Shown in pieces: positions 9,901-20,936 of a DNA stretch of 64,000 nucleotides (the stretch's first letter is position 1; each line of letters starts with the position of its first letter). This stretch comes from Rutstroemia sp. NJR-2017a BVV2 (lineage: Eukaryota; Ascomycota; Leotiomycetes; Helotiales; Rutstroemiaceae): positions 1-64,000 of the forward strand of contig NJPS01000041.1 of NCBI GenBank assembly GCA_002946415.1. Reading direction: 5' to 3'. The translations under genes were made by a program, and so were the position numbers. The notes beneath the pieces are model-generated. The model saw nothing but the letters and a program-made list of their open reading frames with translations. It did no database searches and was not told the origin of the DNA.

Positions 9901-11735
9901 GCTGTCGTCATTTCCATTGTATCATCCCCAGCGGTGGATTCTAAGCTTTGGCGAGTGTGGCGGAGAGTACTTCCTGGAGCTACCGACAACCGCTTTTTGC
10001 TCCTAGCTGCCGCAAGTTGAGGTAACACTCCTCCAATAGCTGACGTAAACTCCATGCTCATGTCCTCGTCCTCAGATAAATCTCCTTCTACAGGCTGAAT
10101 CCCACCAACAGCAGTTGTCAAATCCATTGTTTCATCTCCCATGGAAGAATCCTCCCCAGACGACTTTCGACGAGTACTGCGACGGAGACCAGTAGGCATG
10201 GATTTTCGTCGCCCTTGAGTGGTTTGTGTTTGATTTGCGATTATTCCCCCAAATGCACGTGTGACGTCCATGGAAAGTTCGTCTTCCTCTCGTTGCTGGC
10301 TGGGTAAAATACCACCAACTGCTTGAGTCATGTCCATATCAACTGTCATCTCCTCCCCTTGATCTGATTCAGATTGCGCATCCGGTTCTGCTTGAGGAAG
10401 CGCTGGGTACAAGTTCTCTTGATCCTGTTGAGCTTCCTGAGCGGGCTTTTTAGCCCAGGGGGCGAAGGAAGCAATGACTTCGCCATCCTCGCTCATCTTG
10501 GTGTCTCCACTTTCGTCGACGTCCCCGTTCCGCGTGCCGGCTTGTCTTTGAGCTTGTCTTAAGGATTCTTCAAGGCGGGTGTTGGAGTCACTGCCAGGGG
10601 AAGACTGGACTGATGCCAAGGACATACTAGTCGTTTCTGCACCATCGATACTCATATTTGTACCATCATCGTCATCATCGGAGTCGCTATTCGATCCAAA
10701 ATCATCTTCAATGACTTCATCGCCGTCGCCTACAGAACTACCACTCAAAGGACTTGAAGAGAAGGCATCGTCGTCAGGATTATTGAAGTTCATAGGTGGT
10801 ATTCCAGAGCTTCTTCTGTGTTTCTTCTGATGGAGGTCCCGTTGATGCTCCGGTGATGTCGCCGTAGCATCGTCTTCCACTTGCTCGGGTGGTGTTGATG
10901 GAGGCTCCGAGGGATCGGAGCTAAGTGGCCCCGCTTTTTGTTCATGAGGGGTCCCGACCGAACCTTCAGTGACATTCGACGCGCGACGAGTTGAATTGGT
11001 AGAATTTGAAGACACTGTTGAATCCTGGTACTCTACTACAACATCCCATGTATGAAGAGTTGCTTCGGGAGCAAATGATACCCGCCTGTTGGCGAGAGAC
11101 TTCCGACGAGCATCTCTACGCGCATCGACATCCTTCTGCATAGCAGCCCTTTCTTTTTCTTCCCTCTCTCTCGAAGCAGCCTGTTGTTCCTCCTCGGTCT
11201 TCAGAGATACACGGCTCTCACCATTTGATGGGGTTAGATCGATATGAAAGGGATTGTGAAGGGTCTCAGCTCCTGAAATCTTCGCGCCGGTGTCGACGCT
11301 GAAGTCTATCAGTAAATCTGATTGTGGGCCTGGAGGCGTTGGAGTCTTTGATTTCCTCGGACTCGATCTTTTGTTGGGGTTATGCGCAGGAATATCTCGA
11401 AGCGGGGGCATCGTGGGTTTAAGAATCGATCTTGGAGCTGGTTGAGGAATGGCAGCGAGCGACTACACGTCACCTCATTAGTCCTTGTCTGCGGCTTAAT
11501 GAAGAGGGTTTTCTACCTTGCGCCGGTTGCCAGCTGTGTCCTTGAGCGCATCTAAACCTCCAGGTCCAATACTCTTGCTTCGTGATTTCTTAGCTGGTTT
11601 GTCTGCTGTGGCCCTCTTGCCCGTAAGAGCACCAAGTTCGGCGGTCATGTTTTCTTGATCTGGTATTTCGGCCAGTGATTTGCGCGATTTTGGTCGACGA
11701 GTAGCTGGTAGTGTTACTTCTTCCAATGGAGACAT
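6952..11735 (-). CDS. spc7: Kinetochore protein Spc7/KNL1/Spc105
   Basis: Exons in transcript order 11735-11517, 11462-8364, 8310-7689 and 7634-6952 give 1540 residues. Spc7 is the outer-kinetochore scaffold of the KMN network. It binds Mis12 and Ndc80, recruits Bub1-Bub3 through phosphorylated MELT motifs and recruits PP1 phosphatase near its N terminus. Visible features, in order: a basic N-terminal region; an SILK PP1 motif (RSILKPT) just after the first splice; an RVSF PP1 motif (NRRVSFAPE); six MELT-like repeats (MDMTQAVGG type); acidic and Ser/Pro-rich disordered linkers; and a C-terminal Spc7 domain with long coiled coil, followed by a globular end (KKHGWTITGV). The first splice joins NRRK to SLAAIPQ and is needed to place SILK in the protein. 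ATG 11735 is the first in-frame ATG of exon 1. The third intron (54 nt) is in frame and could be missed. Confidence 0.93.
9807..10340 (-). repeat. MELT-like repeat array inside spc7
   Basis: Six repeats of the form M-[DE]-[MVLFI]-T-x-A-[VFIL]-GG-[IV] are encoded at about 10308-10340, 10240-10273, 10096-10129, 10023-10056, 9886-9919 and 9807-9840. In KNL1 proteins such repeats are phosphorylated by Mps1 and bind Bub3-Bub1. The GG(I/V) tail is a strongly conserved extension in this protein. Spacing between repeats is irregular (about 35-145 bp). Confidence 0.85.
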
Positions 11736-12070
11736 TGCGAATAATGCCGGCACTATTGTGTATAACCTTTCATAAGTTCCCTATCAGTTAGTCGAAAATC
11801 CGCAAAGGTTCATGAATTATTTTCTTGGTGTTGCTATGCTAAAATCCATGTAAACAAACAGTCGCGTCAAAGTCGGTGTGACCTCGGAATAATTGCCAAG
11901 TCAGGTGTACTAGCATCACATGACACACGCAGTATCTCGAAAAGCTCGCTTAACAATTGCTTAGCGCACACATTTTCAACTATCGAAAATCCTAAAAATT
12001 CATAGAGAACTTCCATCGACCAAACCTATCGACGACCACGAATTTGCGACATTCGACAACCTCCGCAAAC
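11736..12070. promoter_or_regulatory. Divergent promoter region between spc7 and rps11
   Basis: The 335-bp gap between the start codons of two divergently transcribed genes must hold both promoters. It is AT-rich. No TATA box is obvious, and I identify no specific factor site with confidence. Confidence 0.6.
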
Positions 12071-12834
12071 ATGGCCACCGAACTTACCGTACAATCGGAG
12101 CGCGCTTTCCAAAAGCAGCCTCACATCTTCCTCAACTCTAAGACGAAGACCAAGTCCGCCAGAGTTGGTAAGGGTGGTCGAAGATGGTACAAGGACGTTG
12201 GATTGGGATTCAGAACCCCAAAGACCGCCATTGAGGGAAGCTACATCGGTATGTGAAGTCTGCGATTTTTGGATTTTCTTCAAGGGCAGAGTACGGGTTA
12301 TCCAAGTCGGACGGTTATCTAAGTTGGACGGTCCATCGATTCAATCGCGGGCGATGATGACGCGAAAAGTGGCTAGGAAGGATTTCAGAGGGGTAGATAC
12401 AGGGCGCAATGCTAACTAGAAATCTCGAATAGACAAGAAGTGCCCATTCACTGGTCTCGTCTCTATCCGTGGTCGTATCCTGACCGGAACTGTTGTTTCC
12501 ACCAAGATGCACCGTACCCTCATCATCCGCCGAGAATACCTCCACTTCATCCCTAAATACGCCAGATACGAGAAGAGACACAAGAACCTTGCTGCACACG
12601 TCTCCCCAGCTTTCCGTGTCGAGGATGGTGATCAAGTTACCGTTGGACAATGCAGACCATTGAGCAAGACCGTATGTACCCCGATGATGCGCGAAGAAAG
12701 AAGCGCTCCAGGAGTGCTCATTCTGTTTGCGCTTTCGGCAGGTAGCTAATTATATTTGTCTCTAGGTTCGTTTCAACGTCCTCCGTGTTCTTCCAAGAAC
12801 AGGCAAGGCTGTCAAGCAGTTCAACAAATTTTAA
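12071..12834 (+). CDS. rps11: 40S ribosomal protein S11 (uS17)
   Basis: Exons 12071-12248, 12433-12671 and 12766-12834 give 161 residues, close to the 155-160 usual for eukaryotic uS17. This is a structural protein of the small ribosomal subunit that binds 18S rRNA. The sequence is immediately recognisable: an N-terminal eukaryote-specific part ([29 protein letters not shown]), then the OB-fold core ([68 protein letters not shown]) and a basic tail ending in KQFNKF. Start ATG 12071 is in a good context (CAAACATGGCC). All three exons are required. The first intron (184 nt) is long for this genome and contains a small internal duplication. Both introns were checked for box C/D snoRNA signals without a convincing result. 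Confidence 0.97.
12296..12329 (+). repeat. 17-bp tandem duplication within rps11 intron 1
   Basis: GGTTATCCAAGTCGGAC (12296-12312) is followed directly by GGTTATCTAAGTTGGAC (12313-12329), differing by two C/T changes. It is intronic and has no evident function. Confidence 0.8.
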
Positions 12835-13575
12835 AATGGGTTCTTTGTCGTACAATTCGGTGCATGTGGTTTGGGACGCTGCTCAGGAAGGGTTGTGATC
12901 ATATGAATACCGGGAAGGTAGCATTAAATCATGTGGATTAGCTGCGAAAATAAATCAATGCATCAACCGTCCAGACACAAATACCGTGCTTTGCCTTACT
13001 TCATGCCGCTCTAAGACGGGTGGGTTACATGGCAGCCTGGGTGAAATTACATGAGCCTTGACATTCTATTCTTCAGAAACCGGGACGAGGCATGGACAAA
13101 AATATAATCTCCGTCTCTCCGGTTGTGGAATCTCTCACACAGACCTCGATTTCAGACTAATTAGGCCAATCTTCAACGATTCTACTGGCGTCCCGGAATA
13201 GCGCCCGGAGGCTCCCCCCACTTATCTGCAGAAAATGAAATATAAGTCAAGTTATGGGCACTGGGCATTAATCATTAATCATTAATCGTGTGAGCCGACC
13301 AATAAATGCCGGAATTATTATCGAGGTCTCAATTCACAAAGAATGAATAAACATAATAGCCGTGCCTCTTTGACTTTAGCCTCCTGTCAGCGTTCCTTTC
13401 CTTACCAATCACGGGATTCTCACTACCTCTTATACTTTCTTTCCGGACCTCACCTGCATTTCTCCTATATGTCTGCATCTCCAGTATGTACACGATTGGC
13501 ACGACGACAGCGACATATCGATGCCTCAAGGACCAATACTATCGCATACAAAAAGACTTTCGTACATTACTAGAT
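12835..13575. other. Intergenic stretch with a short ATTAATC repeat
   Basis: This covers the 3' region of rps11 and the promoter side of the methyltransferase gene. Three perfect 7-bp ATTAATC units lie at 13267-13287. An ATG at 13486 lies in frame with the methyltransferase and is a possible alternative start. No other gene is supported. Confidence 0.6.
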
Positions 13576-14723
13576 ATGAAATCAGATGCGGTAGCCAGCC
13601 GAATGGTGGCGGACAAGTTCTCAACATCCAAACCATGGTATTTCACGACCCTGGGAAATCGGCTAGGCTCCGAAGCACGTGAAATGCTCGAGGACTACAG
13701 CCGCATCCCATCAGCAGAAGTCGACGAGCATGTCTATAAAATGGTATGTAGGATTGGTCCTTGATGTCAATATAATCTATCAACGTCAACGGCACCGCCA
13801 TCTTGGGTCGTCCGTCCCCCTACCACAGTCTCCAGAGTTTCTATATTTACTCAACTAACAATACCTTCTAGCGCGACCTCCTTTGGTCCCACACTCCTTA
13901 TCCTTCGATTGGCAATTTCAGGTAAGGAATCCGTGCTCTCTCTCACTGAGTCAGGCACGCTGACACAGCACTTACATAATCGCAGCTTTCTGACCTTGCG
14001 GCTGATGGATCATCCACTCTATCCCCGCATCGTATCCACTTTGTCGACGCCATCGAGCTCTCCACCTCTTTTGCTTGATCTGGGGTGTTGCGTAGCTCAA
14101 GAGTATGCTTCCACTCATCCACTTACCACTGATGTCTCGACTCAACTCACAAATCCCGCAGGCTCCGATCACTGGCGCACCATGCTTCGATACCTACAGC
14201 CCAGCTGTACGGCACCGATTACAACCCTTCCTTTCTCAAGTCATCATACAAGATCTTCAATGATGAAGACTCGAACTACACACTGATTCCAGCCAACATT
14301 CTGGACCCCAATTTCTTCCAAATCACATTTCGGCACCTAGTCCACAAATTCTCAATCATCCACGCAGCACTCTTCATGCATCTATTCACATGGGAGCAGC
14401 AATTACAAGTATGTGAGAACGTCGTGAAATTAATGATAGACCAAGAAGGTGCCCTATTCGTGGGATGCATGGTCGGCAAGCGGGGAGGAGGAGAAGCCGA
14501 GCAGGGACGGTGGCTGCATGATGAGGATAGCTGGCTGCGGTTATGGGGAGAAGTGTGGGAAAGACTGGGCACGACAGGGTCGTGGAAGGTGCAGGGTGAA
14601 CTGAGGGAATTGGGCGATGTAGCCGGTGATGATAGCATATATTACCGTGGTGAGGGAATAGGGTTATTTGAGTTTTCGGTTGAGAGAACGGGGGAATCCG
14701 GCGCGAGTAGTCGGACGTCATGA
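13576..14723 (+). CDS. AusD-like SAM-dependent methyltransferase
   Basis: Exons 13576-13743, 13872-13921, 13986-14102 and 14162-14723 give 298 residues. The predicted protein has a class I SAM-binding fold. The N-terminal part has the family-typical pattern (EMLEDYSRIP, then RDLLWSHTPYPSIGNF). Motif I reads LLLDLGCCVAQE, followed by AQLYGTDYNPSFL, an acidic residue near the SAM ribose, and FSIIHAALFMHLF near motif IV/post-I. This layout is that of fungal methyltransferases such as AusD and Trt5 from meroterpenoid pathways, which methylate acids or hydroxyls on small molecules; the substrate here is unknown. The core becomes continuous only with three short introns. ATG 13576 matches the family's short N terminus; ATG 13486 would add 30 residues. 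No synthase, cyclase or prenyltransferase is nearby, so the gene looks like an orphan. Confidence 0.78.
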
Positions 14724-15333
14724 ACTTAATATATGTAGACATGTAACAGTACACGCAGCGATAAATGTTTTGCGTCTTATCAGCACAAATATAGAATATT
14801 TCCCGAACCGGCAATACGTGCCGAAGACCATTGCAATTGATGCTAAAGAGACATTGGCCTCTCATATATGATTTCTGATCTGGATGAAGGGGTTAGTTAC
14901 ATCGGCGATGTACTGGAAAAGTATATACCGTATGTAGAGCAATGCTGATATCGTAATCCGCAAAGCCCAGACGATAATGCACGGCATAATGATTACTCCG
15001 TTCTGCATCCTCTTCCTCATTCGGTTCCCAATCAGGAGCGAAGCCGACACGGCCCCCAATCCCGCAATTCGCCGTGTTCATGTGCCGAGTGCTGACTGCG
15101 TGCTTATTCTTCTTCTCTGCAGAGCCGCACACGAATCAAGACTGAGAGCGGGCCTGCTCGTGGGACGCTGGTTTCCAGTCCGCCACTTTATGTAGTCTGA
15201 CTGCTTTGCCTGCTCGGATATTATCAATGTTCGGTATGCGACCCTGCGAGTGTTGTGAGTGACGGATAAGATGTGATATGTGATAAAAGTTGTCAATAGT
15301 GCATGAAAACTTACATAAGATGCAGTGGGGAGG

Positions 15334-15365
15334 GTGAGATGTGAGATGAGATGAGATGAGACGAG
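15334..15365. repeat. GAGAT microsatellite
   Basis: Several 5-bp GAGAT/GAGAC units in tandem, in the pattern GAGAT GT GAGAT GAGAT GAGAT GAGAC GAG. No function is apparent. Confidence 0.7.
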
Positions 15366-15915
15366 GTGGCCTGAGGAGACGGGTCTTGTGCAACGGGGTT
15401 GCATTGGTGCATGTATGTAAAGAGGACTCGTATGTCATCATAGTCTAAGCCTTAAAAGGTCCTTTTCTTTGACGAATTGTGAATTATGTGGTAGCGACTT
15501 GTGACTTGGGTAGCTGATCTCAGCTCTGGAAAATTCATCGTTTAGGGCTGCGGTGGGGATATTGATACAACAAAACGATCTCTCGATTGGATAGGAAAAT
15601 TAGATGAGCAACAAACCGTATGAAATTTTGTAGTACACCCAATTGTCTTATGTATAAGCGTTGAATGTCTTGAACACGATGCGAGCTGCTTACTAGAGAC
15701 AAGTAGGGCGTCATCGGTCGGATAAATTTTTGGCGTCGAAGTAAAGAGCCGGGCAGTTGGTAATGCAACTGCAGGCTTACTGCTTTCGGATAATGAACTC
15801 TGTCAGTATGTAAGTGGGGACCGCTCTCTCACGAGAGAAACACTTTGAGGTAATGAATAGATTACCTGAATACGAGTTCTTCAGGAGCGGGTTCTTCGAG
15901 GGGTGTAGATTCAGG

Positions 15916-15922
15916 TATAAAG
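15916..15922 (+). promoter_or_regulatory. TATA-box candidate upstream of the small frame at 16001
   Basis: TATAAAG lies 85 bp before ATG 16001. A CA- and pyrimidine-rich leader lies between them. The match is to the general TATA consensus only. Confidence 0.35.
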
Positions 15923-16000
15923 CAGAGGACGCTTTCAGTCACTGGATGTTTTCAATCAATTCGACGACATACACGCCTTCCTAGCTCAACATTTACCACG

Positions 16001-16246
16001 ATGCCGGCTCGATCAAGTATATATCTCGAATTGTATACCCCCGCGGCCGAGCAGCCTGAAGCTCTTCGAATGACACTGCATGCTGGAGGAGAACGAAGCG
16101 AGAAGCAACCTGTCTATCATTCTACAGTGAAGTCTGAGAACGCGAAGGATGGAGTGGGGGCTTCCACCAATGGATCAGGGCAGGGATACACTCCGACCAA
16201 AGATATCGACATGAAGCTAGACGCTGGGGGTACTGCAGTGCATTAG
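16001..16246 (+). CDS. Small hypothetical ORF (81 residues), uncertain
   Basis: An 81-codon frame from an ATG in a plausible leader (TTTACCACGATGCC), with a TATA-like box 85 bp upstream. The product is hydrophilic, without a signal peptide or recognisable domain. The same frame, read past its TAG, encodes VTASRDGTVKGLWD, which resembles the end of a WD40 repeat. It could be a short real gene, the start of a gene with unrecognised introns, or the remnant of a larger gene. I do not recognise a family. Confidence 0.3.
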   Translation: MPARSSIYLELYTPAAEQPEALRMTLHAGGERSEKQPVYHSTVKSENAKDGVGASTNGSGQGYTPTKDIDMKLDAGGTAVH

Positions 16247-17543
16247 AGCTGGGTTCAATTGGTTACTGCTTCTCGAGATGGCACGGTAAAAGGTCTGTGG
16301 GATTGCCATGATAGGACGAGGAGCAGGCAAGTACGAATGTCTTGGCCCGAATCTGTTCATGCTCAAACTTAGGATCCTCCAGACATCGGCGGCGTTCTTG
16401 ATGTTCAAAGTTCAAACATACGTTGAAGGAAAGGCAGATGCGGTTGATCAGCTCGCCAGTGTCGAAGAAGCAAGGACTCGGGTAACTTGTCCCAAAAACT
16501 CACTACTATCCAATCTTGCTAACACCGCATCTCGTCCAGAATCTCATAACACTGTCATGAAGTCTCCTAGACAATGGAATACCAACCCAAATTTCCTTGA
16601 AACAGTTCTTCACTGATGTACTAGGCGGAACGCCTGCGTTTTAAACTCAAATTTTCTTCGTTTGTTAATAAACACAAACAATTCATTGGTTCCTACTCCC
16701 GACTTGTCTACTGTGACGAATCTTTCGTGCTTTCATACTTCTGACCACTAGGTACAAAGACATACCAGGACAAGGCGACTATCAAGCTTAAGATCGGTAT
16801 GGCACTTATCCGTCTGAATGGACGACCGCATCAGGGTACAAACAAAGCGACGGCATCCTTGGCCAAGTCTTCCCGCTCCAAGCTGCTGTCGATAAGCACC
16901 GCTTTTCACCGCAGAGAATCCTATGGATATGGTCGAATAACTGCAACCATCTGACTGACAGTTGCGACCTTGAGGAAAGGAAAAGGGTATTCAACAGATA
17001 TGATTCACCGGCAGACCGTGCACAACGATTCAATCCACTTTCAGAGTCGCATTGGCAATACCACTACCTCCAGAATTCCTTCAACCATTGTATTTCTTAT
17101 CTCCACATCCAAAGTGAAGGTAGACAAAGCTCCGAGCTCCTACCTGAAAACACTCAATGCAATCACAGCATTCAGCTCGGATATGGAAAAACAATACACC
17201 GTAGGCACTCTTGCACAAGCTGATAGATAGTTGACGTATTTTTTACGTGTTGAGAGATGATGATTTGTTGTTCAAAAAGCTGTACTACGATACATAGATG
17301 GGGGCGGAAAAGCTACCCGGTAATCTCCACACCGAGCGCCTCGCGCCTCGCGCCGCTATATCCACGTTGCAGTTCGACGTTCCACCAGCTTATCTCATAC
17401 AGTAGACGAAGGCTGAAAGGCTGATTGAATCAGGCCAGAAGTTTTTCATTGATGTCTCTGAACTATGTACTAATGAAATCCAAGCTGGAGTTCTGTGTCC
17501 CCGATAAATACCATTTTGTGTTGAGCCCAACCATGGATCATTT
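16247..17543. other. Ambiguous stretch with one long frame lacking a start
   Basis: A frame without an ATG start is open from 16792 to about 17224 (144 codons) on the plus strand, with a mixed composition including several tryptophans and cysteines. It could be an exon of an unrecognised gene, but I found no credible upstream exon or homologous domain, and overlapping frames compete with it. I make no gene call. Confidence 0.4.
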
Positions 17544-19348
17544 TCAGAACGAGTCTCTACACTCGTACGAAGAAGCCTTATTTATATCTCCACCTTTATA
17601 CGCATTCACCAGTGGGAACTGACATAGCCCAATTTCCTTCACCGTCCCGTTCGACGTGGTAGTCTTCGCCGGCAGGGTCTCAGGGGCATCCCCGCCTTCG
17701 ACCCATTTCACCAAAGCAGCCATCATATCTTCCGGAACCGCACCACTTCCGCCTGAACAATGACCCATGCCTGGTGCTTCGTAGAAACGGTAGTAATCGC
17801 GTACACTCGGGTCTAATTTTTCCACCTTTTGATAGTAATCCACTGTTCCATTCGTCGGAATCAATTGGTCCGCCAACCCATGCACTGCTAGCATCTTGCC
17901 GCCTGCGTCGCGGAACTCGGACAAATCAGGATCATTGGTGCCGATTATTGAAGTGTATTGTTGCACCGAGGCGTGGAAGATGCTGTCGTATTCTTTGTGC
18001 GTCATGTTTGTGATGGGGAAACTTGTGTTTTTCTTTATAAAGGCACTGATCCAATCGACGCACGCTTGGAACGGTGCTTGAACACAATTTTGGTTTGACG
18101 AGTCGCAAGTTGTGCCAGCAAGACCGGTAAGAGGGCTGTTGCGGGTTAGGCCGTACCATTGGAAAGCTCCTTCAGATGAGGTAGATCCGTCCCATGCTGC
18201 TTGTGCGATTGCTGCGGCGCCAGATGAAACTGTCTGTGTGGGGTTGTTGGAACAGGTAGCTTGACTGCCAACAACTGAACTTGCGTTGAAGTTACACAAG
18301 CCCACGGCTGATATCACGCCATCCGCAACGCCGTCTAGCTCGTCGCAGGCTTTTACCGCTGCTGCAGTTATGGCATTCAATTCACATGCGCTTGGATACA
18401 CCTTCAATTGATTCATGACGAACTGCGGCCAATAGGTAGCAGGTACCATTTGAGCCCACTGGAGTGATACCGTGTCAGCGATTGATTACCGTGACGGACT
18501 AATTTTGAGAGATGTAAAAATCCAGGTATTGCTTCCAAGATACGAAATAACCAAACATCGAAGAGAGAATTAAATGTCGGTTCAGGCCACAAGAAATAGT
18601 AGTATATACTCACATTGATTGCCGGAGCAGAAGCATGAATCCCATCATAAGCAGTAGGATATCTCTGAGCCATCATATGACCCTGTCTTCCACCCGTCGA
18701 ACATCCATTCCAGTATGAATACTTTGGCTTGACGCCATAAAAGCTCTCGGTTACCGCCTTTCCGAGAACGGTCATATCGTTCAGCGCGACCGAGGCGAAG
18801 TCTTGCAACAGATAGAGATTCACATTCCCAGGAGAAAGCAACGCCCAAGGCTCTGCTGAGAACACCGCGGGATCGTGCCCGCCATCAGTCGAAGCAGCCG
18901 AATACCCCGCAGCAATAGCGGGCGCAAGTGCACTGTCGAAATATCCTGTTGCGAATCCACCTCCCCCGGTGCCCATGAATCGCGAATTCCAACTTGATGA
19001 AGCCGGAAGCCATACTTGCACCTTGATCGTGTCTCCCTCCCCTGGGTGCGTGTACACAATAGTGACATTGCAGAAACTGATCGAGCTGGAATTAGTAGTC
19101 GGGGCAGTGTACGTGACACTGGGATATGATCGCGGGAGCGAATAGTTCATCACAGGCGTAGCATCCAACGAGAGGATTTGCGCACCCGTCAGATTGGGAT
19201 AGGGGATACTAGACGAAGAACAAGTTGCATTTACGCCCGCGGCGCTGAGGCCGAGCATGCTTGCGGCGGTGGGGTATTTCATGGTGAACTGGGATTCGGA
19301 AGAAACTCCAAGTACTTGAAGCGCGTATTGCCATCTTTCGTTGAGCAT
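17544..19348 (-). CDS. Tannase-family feruloyl esterase
   Basis: Exons in transcript order 19348-18614 and 18458-17544 give 549 residues, normal for the tannase/feruloyl esterase family. These alpha/beta hydrolases cleave ester-linked hydroxycinnamates or galloyl groups from plant cell walls and tannins, usually outside the cell. The nucleophile is in WNGCSTGGRQG (Ser about 217) with a Cys directly before it. The acid is in the segment around DLSEFRDAGGKML and VHGLADQLIPTNG. The histidine is in EAPGMGHCSGG with a Cys directly after it. This is the CS-D-HC arrangement of the family, in which a disulfide ties Ser and His together. Many cysteines and N-X-S/T sites fit a secreted protein. The first ATG (19348) gives no clear signal peptide. 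ATG 19282 (MKYPTAASMLGL) gives a weak one and may be the true start. The intron (155 nt) has GTGAGT and CAG ends. Confidence 0.88.
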
Positions 19349-20936
19349 CGTGGCTGGCTTATATGTCTGTGTTTTTCTAGGTGCCGGTCCTGATATTCAG
19401 GAACGAGAGGTTGAAGGGTTTGAAGTGCCGGAAGTGCCGAACTATCACCCGTCGTCTCCGGCTGATTGGTCAATCCATTGTGTACATTTTGCCCCACCTA
19501 TCGGATTACTGATAAATTCATGATCTTCATTCACCCCTCATGCTGGATAACTTTTCATGCGGAGAGAACGTTACCAGTGATGCACCCCGCACGATAGTAG
19601 CTGGGGCTGGCATTGATCTCATTGCCGAAATGTGAGCCGAGGACATTTTTGGAGGAAATTCTCATTTCGTCATGTTTGGGGATATGCAGTTGAGTCAGAT
19701 GCAAGGGCATTTCTATGGATTACTTGACAGGAAACAAGGCAGTGGCCTATCGGGGGTAAAGATTCAGCCGGTGTCGATGTCCTTCTCGAAATATCCGGAC
19801 ACCGATAGCATCGCGACGGTTACCTGGGCGGACCCCTCTCCTAGATAGGAATGTGGTTCTGGGAATCAGCAATGGTTTCCGTCCGGCGTCATGGAAACCA
19901 CCTATAGCCAGCCAGCACAGGTTGAGACTCAGCATCTGCATTTCGACGCCCAGCGGCGTCTCTTATGCATTCTGAATGGCCAGATTGACACGATATCTCG
20001 TGGTTTCAGCCTGCCGTTTTCGGTTTCCTTAAAGAGCCCATGTGTGCCCGGAGATCGCATCTTATAGCTGGAACCTGTCACAACACCAATAGCCCTCACT
20101 ATATACTGCGCAAGTTTTGGTTATATATGCCTACCTGTTCAACCTTATCACGAGGAAGAAACAGACGTTTGAATGCCTCCATAGATGGCAGTTCACTATC
20201 GGATCGCAGGTCACAACTTTGGCTGGAGACGCAGACGCCATGCTCGTACAGGCTTCTTAACACGAAACGAGTCTCCATCGTTTTTTACGCAGCTTGGGAC
20301 CAGGTAGGAGCTTGTCTCTATCAGATGGCATGATCCATACCTGAAGATGAGGAATCGTATAACTGTTATATCGCTGCGGATTGATAGCTCATTGTTGGGG
20401 TTTTGGAAGTTTAGGAGTCAGGAAAGAAAATATACGCAAGGTTAGCGTAAGCTATACTTGTCGCGCGGAAAGGTGATGCAGTAGTATTTCGTACAGCAAG
20501 TATGAGAATACTAAGAATGGTTGCCTGTGAATATTACCTGGCGGTGGCTGGCAGGAGCATTCAGAAGAACTTGAGCGGTTATCAACAATTGACCAATCGG
20601 AGCGGGCTCAGCAACAAGTCGCGTCTCGCTAAGCTTCATCGCGTGGCGGCAATTGGGTGGCTTTGCTGGAAGACCCCACTTTCTTGCGTCAAACGTACGG
20701 TGACCAGCAAGCAAACAAAAATTAACGCTTTATACCGACATTCGGATTTTCGTTCATATATCTTTTAGAAAGATCCATCAGATATTCTCATCTCCCGTCT
20801 CGTCAGTATCACGATACTCATGTCGGCATCACAATTGTTCTTCTATATCAAGGCCCAATTCACTCTGGACAAGAGGTAAAAACGGCCTCTGTGAGCCAAA
20901 GTGGGCGTTGAAGTCGCCTCCATCCCGAACTCAATT
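19349..20936. other. Divergent intergenic stretch between esterase and ABC transporter
   Basis: About 1.6 kb between two divergently oriented genes. No open frame has coding character on either strand and no repeat stands out. It presumably contains both promoters. Confidence 0.6.

Larger units (their letters stand above)
14724..15990. other. Intergenic stretch, no supported gene
   Basis: About 1.3 kb with no convincing exon on either strand. It contains a GAGAT-type microsatellite around 15334-15365. The last 80 bases form the putative promoter and leader of the small frame at 16001. Confidence 0.55.

Noticed and set aside
9388..10020. 210-codon plus-strand frame opposite spc7
   Set aside because: It is the antisense shadow of the MELT region, whose repeat structure explains the open frame.
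12249..12765. Box C/D snoRNAs in the rps11 introns
   Set aside because: Both introns contain ATGATG-like C-box candidates, but no suitably placed CTGA D box or terminal stem was found.
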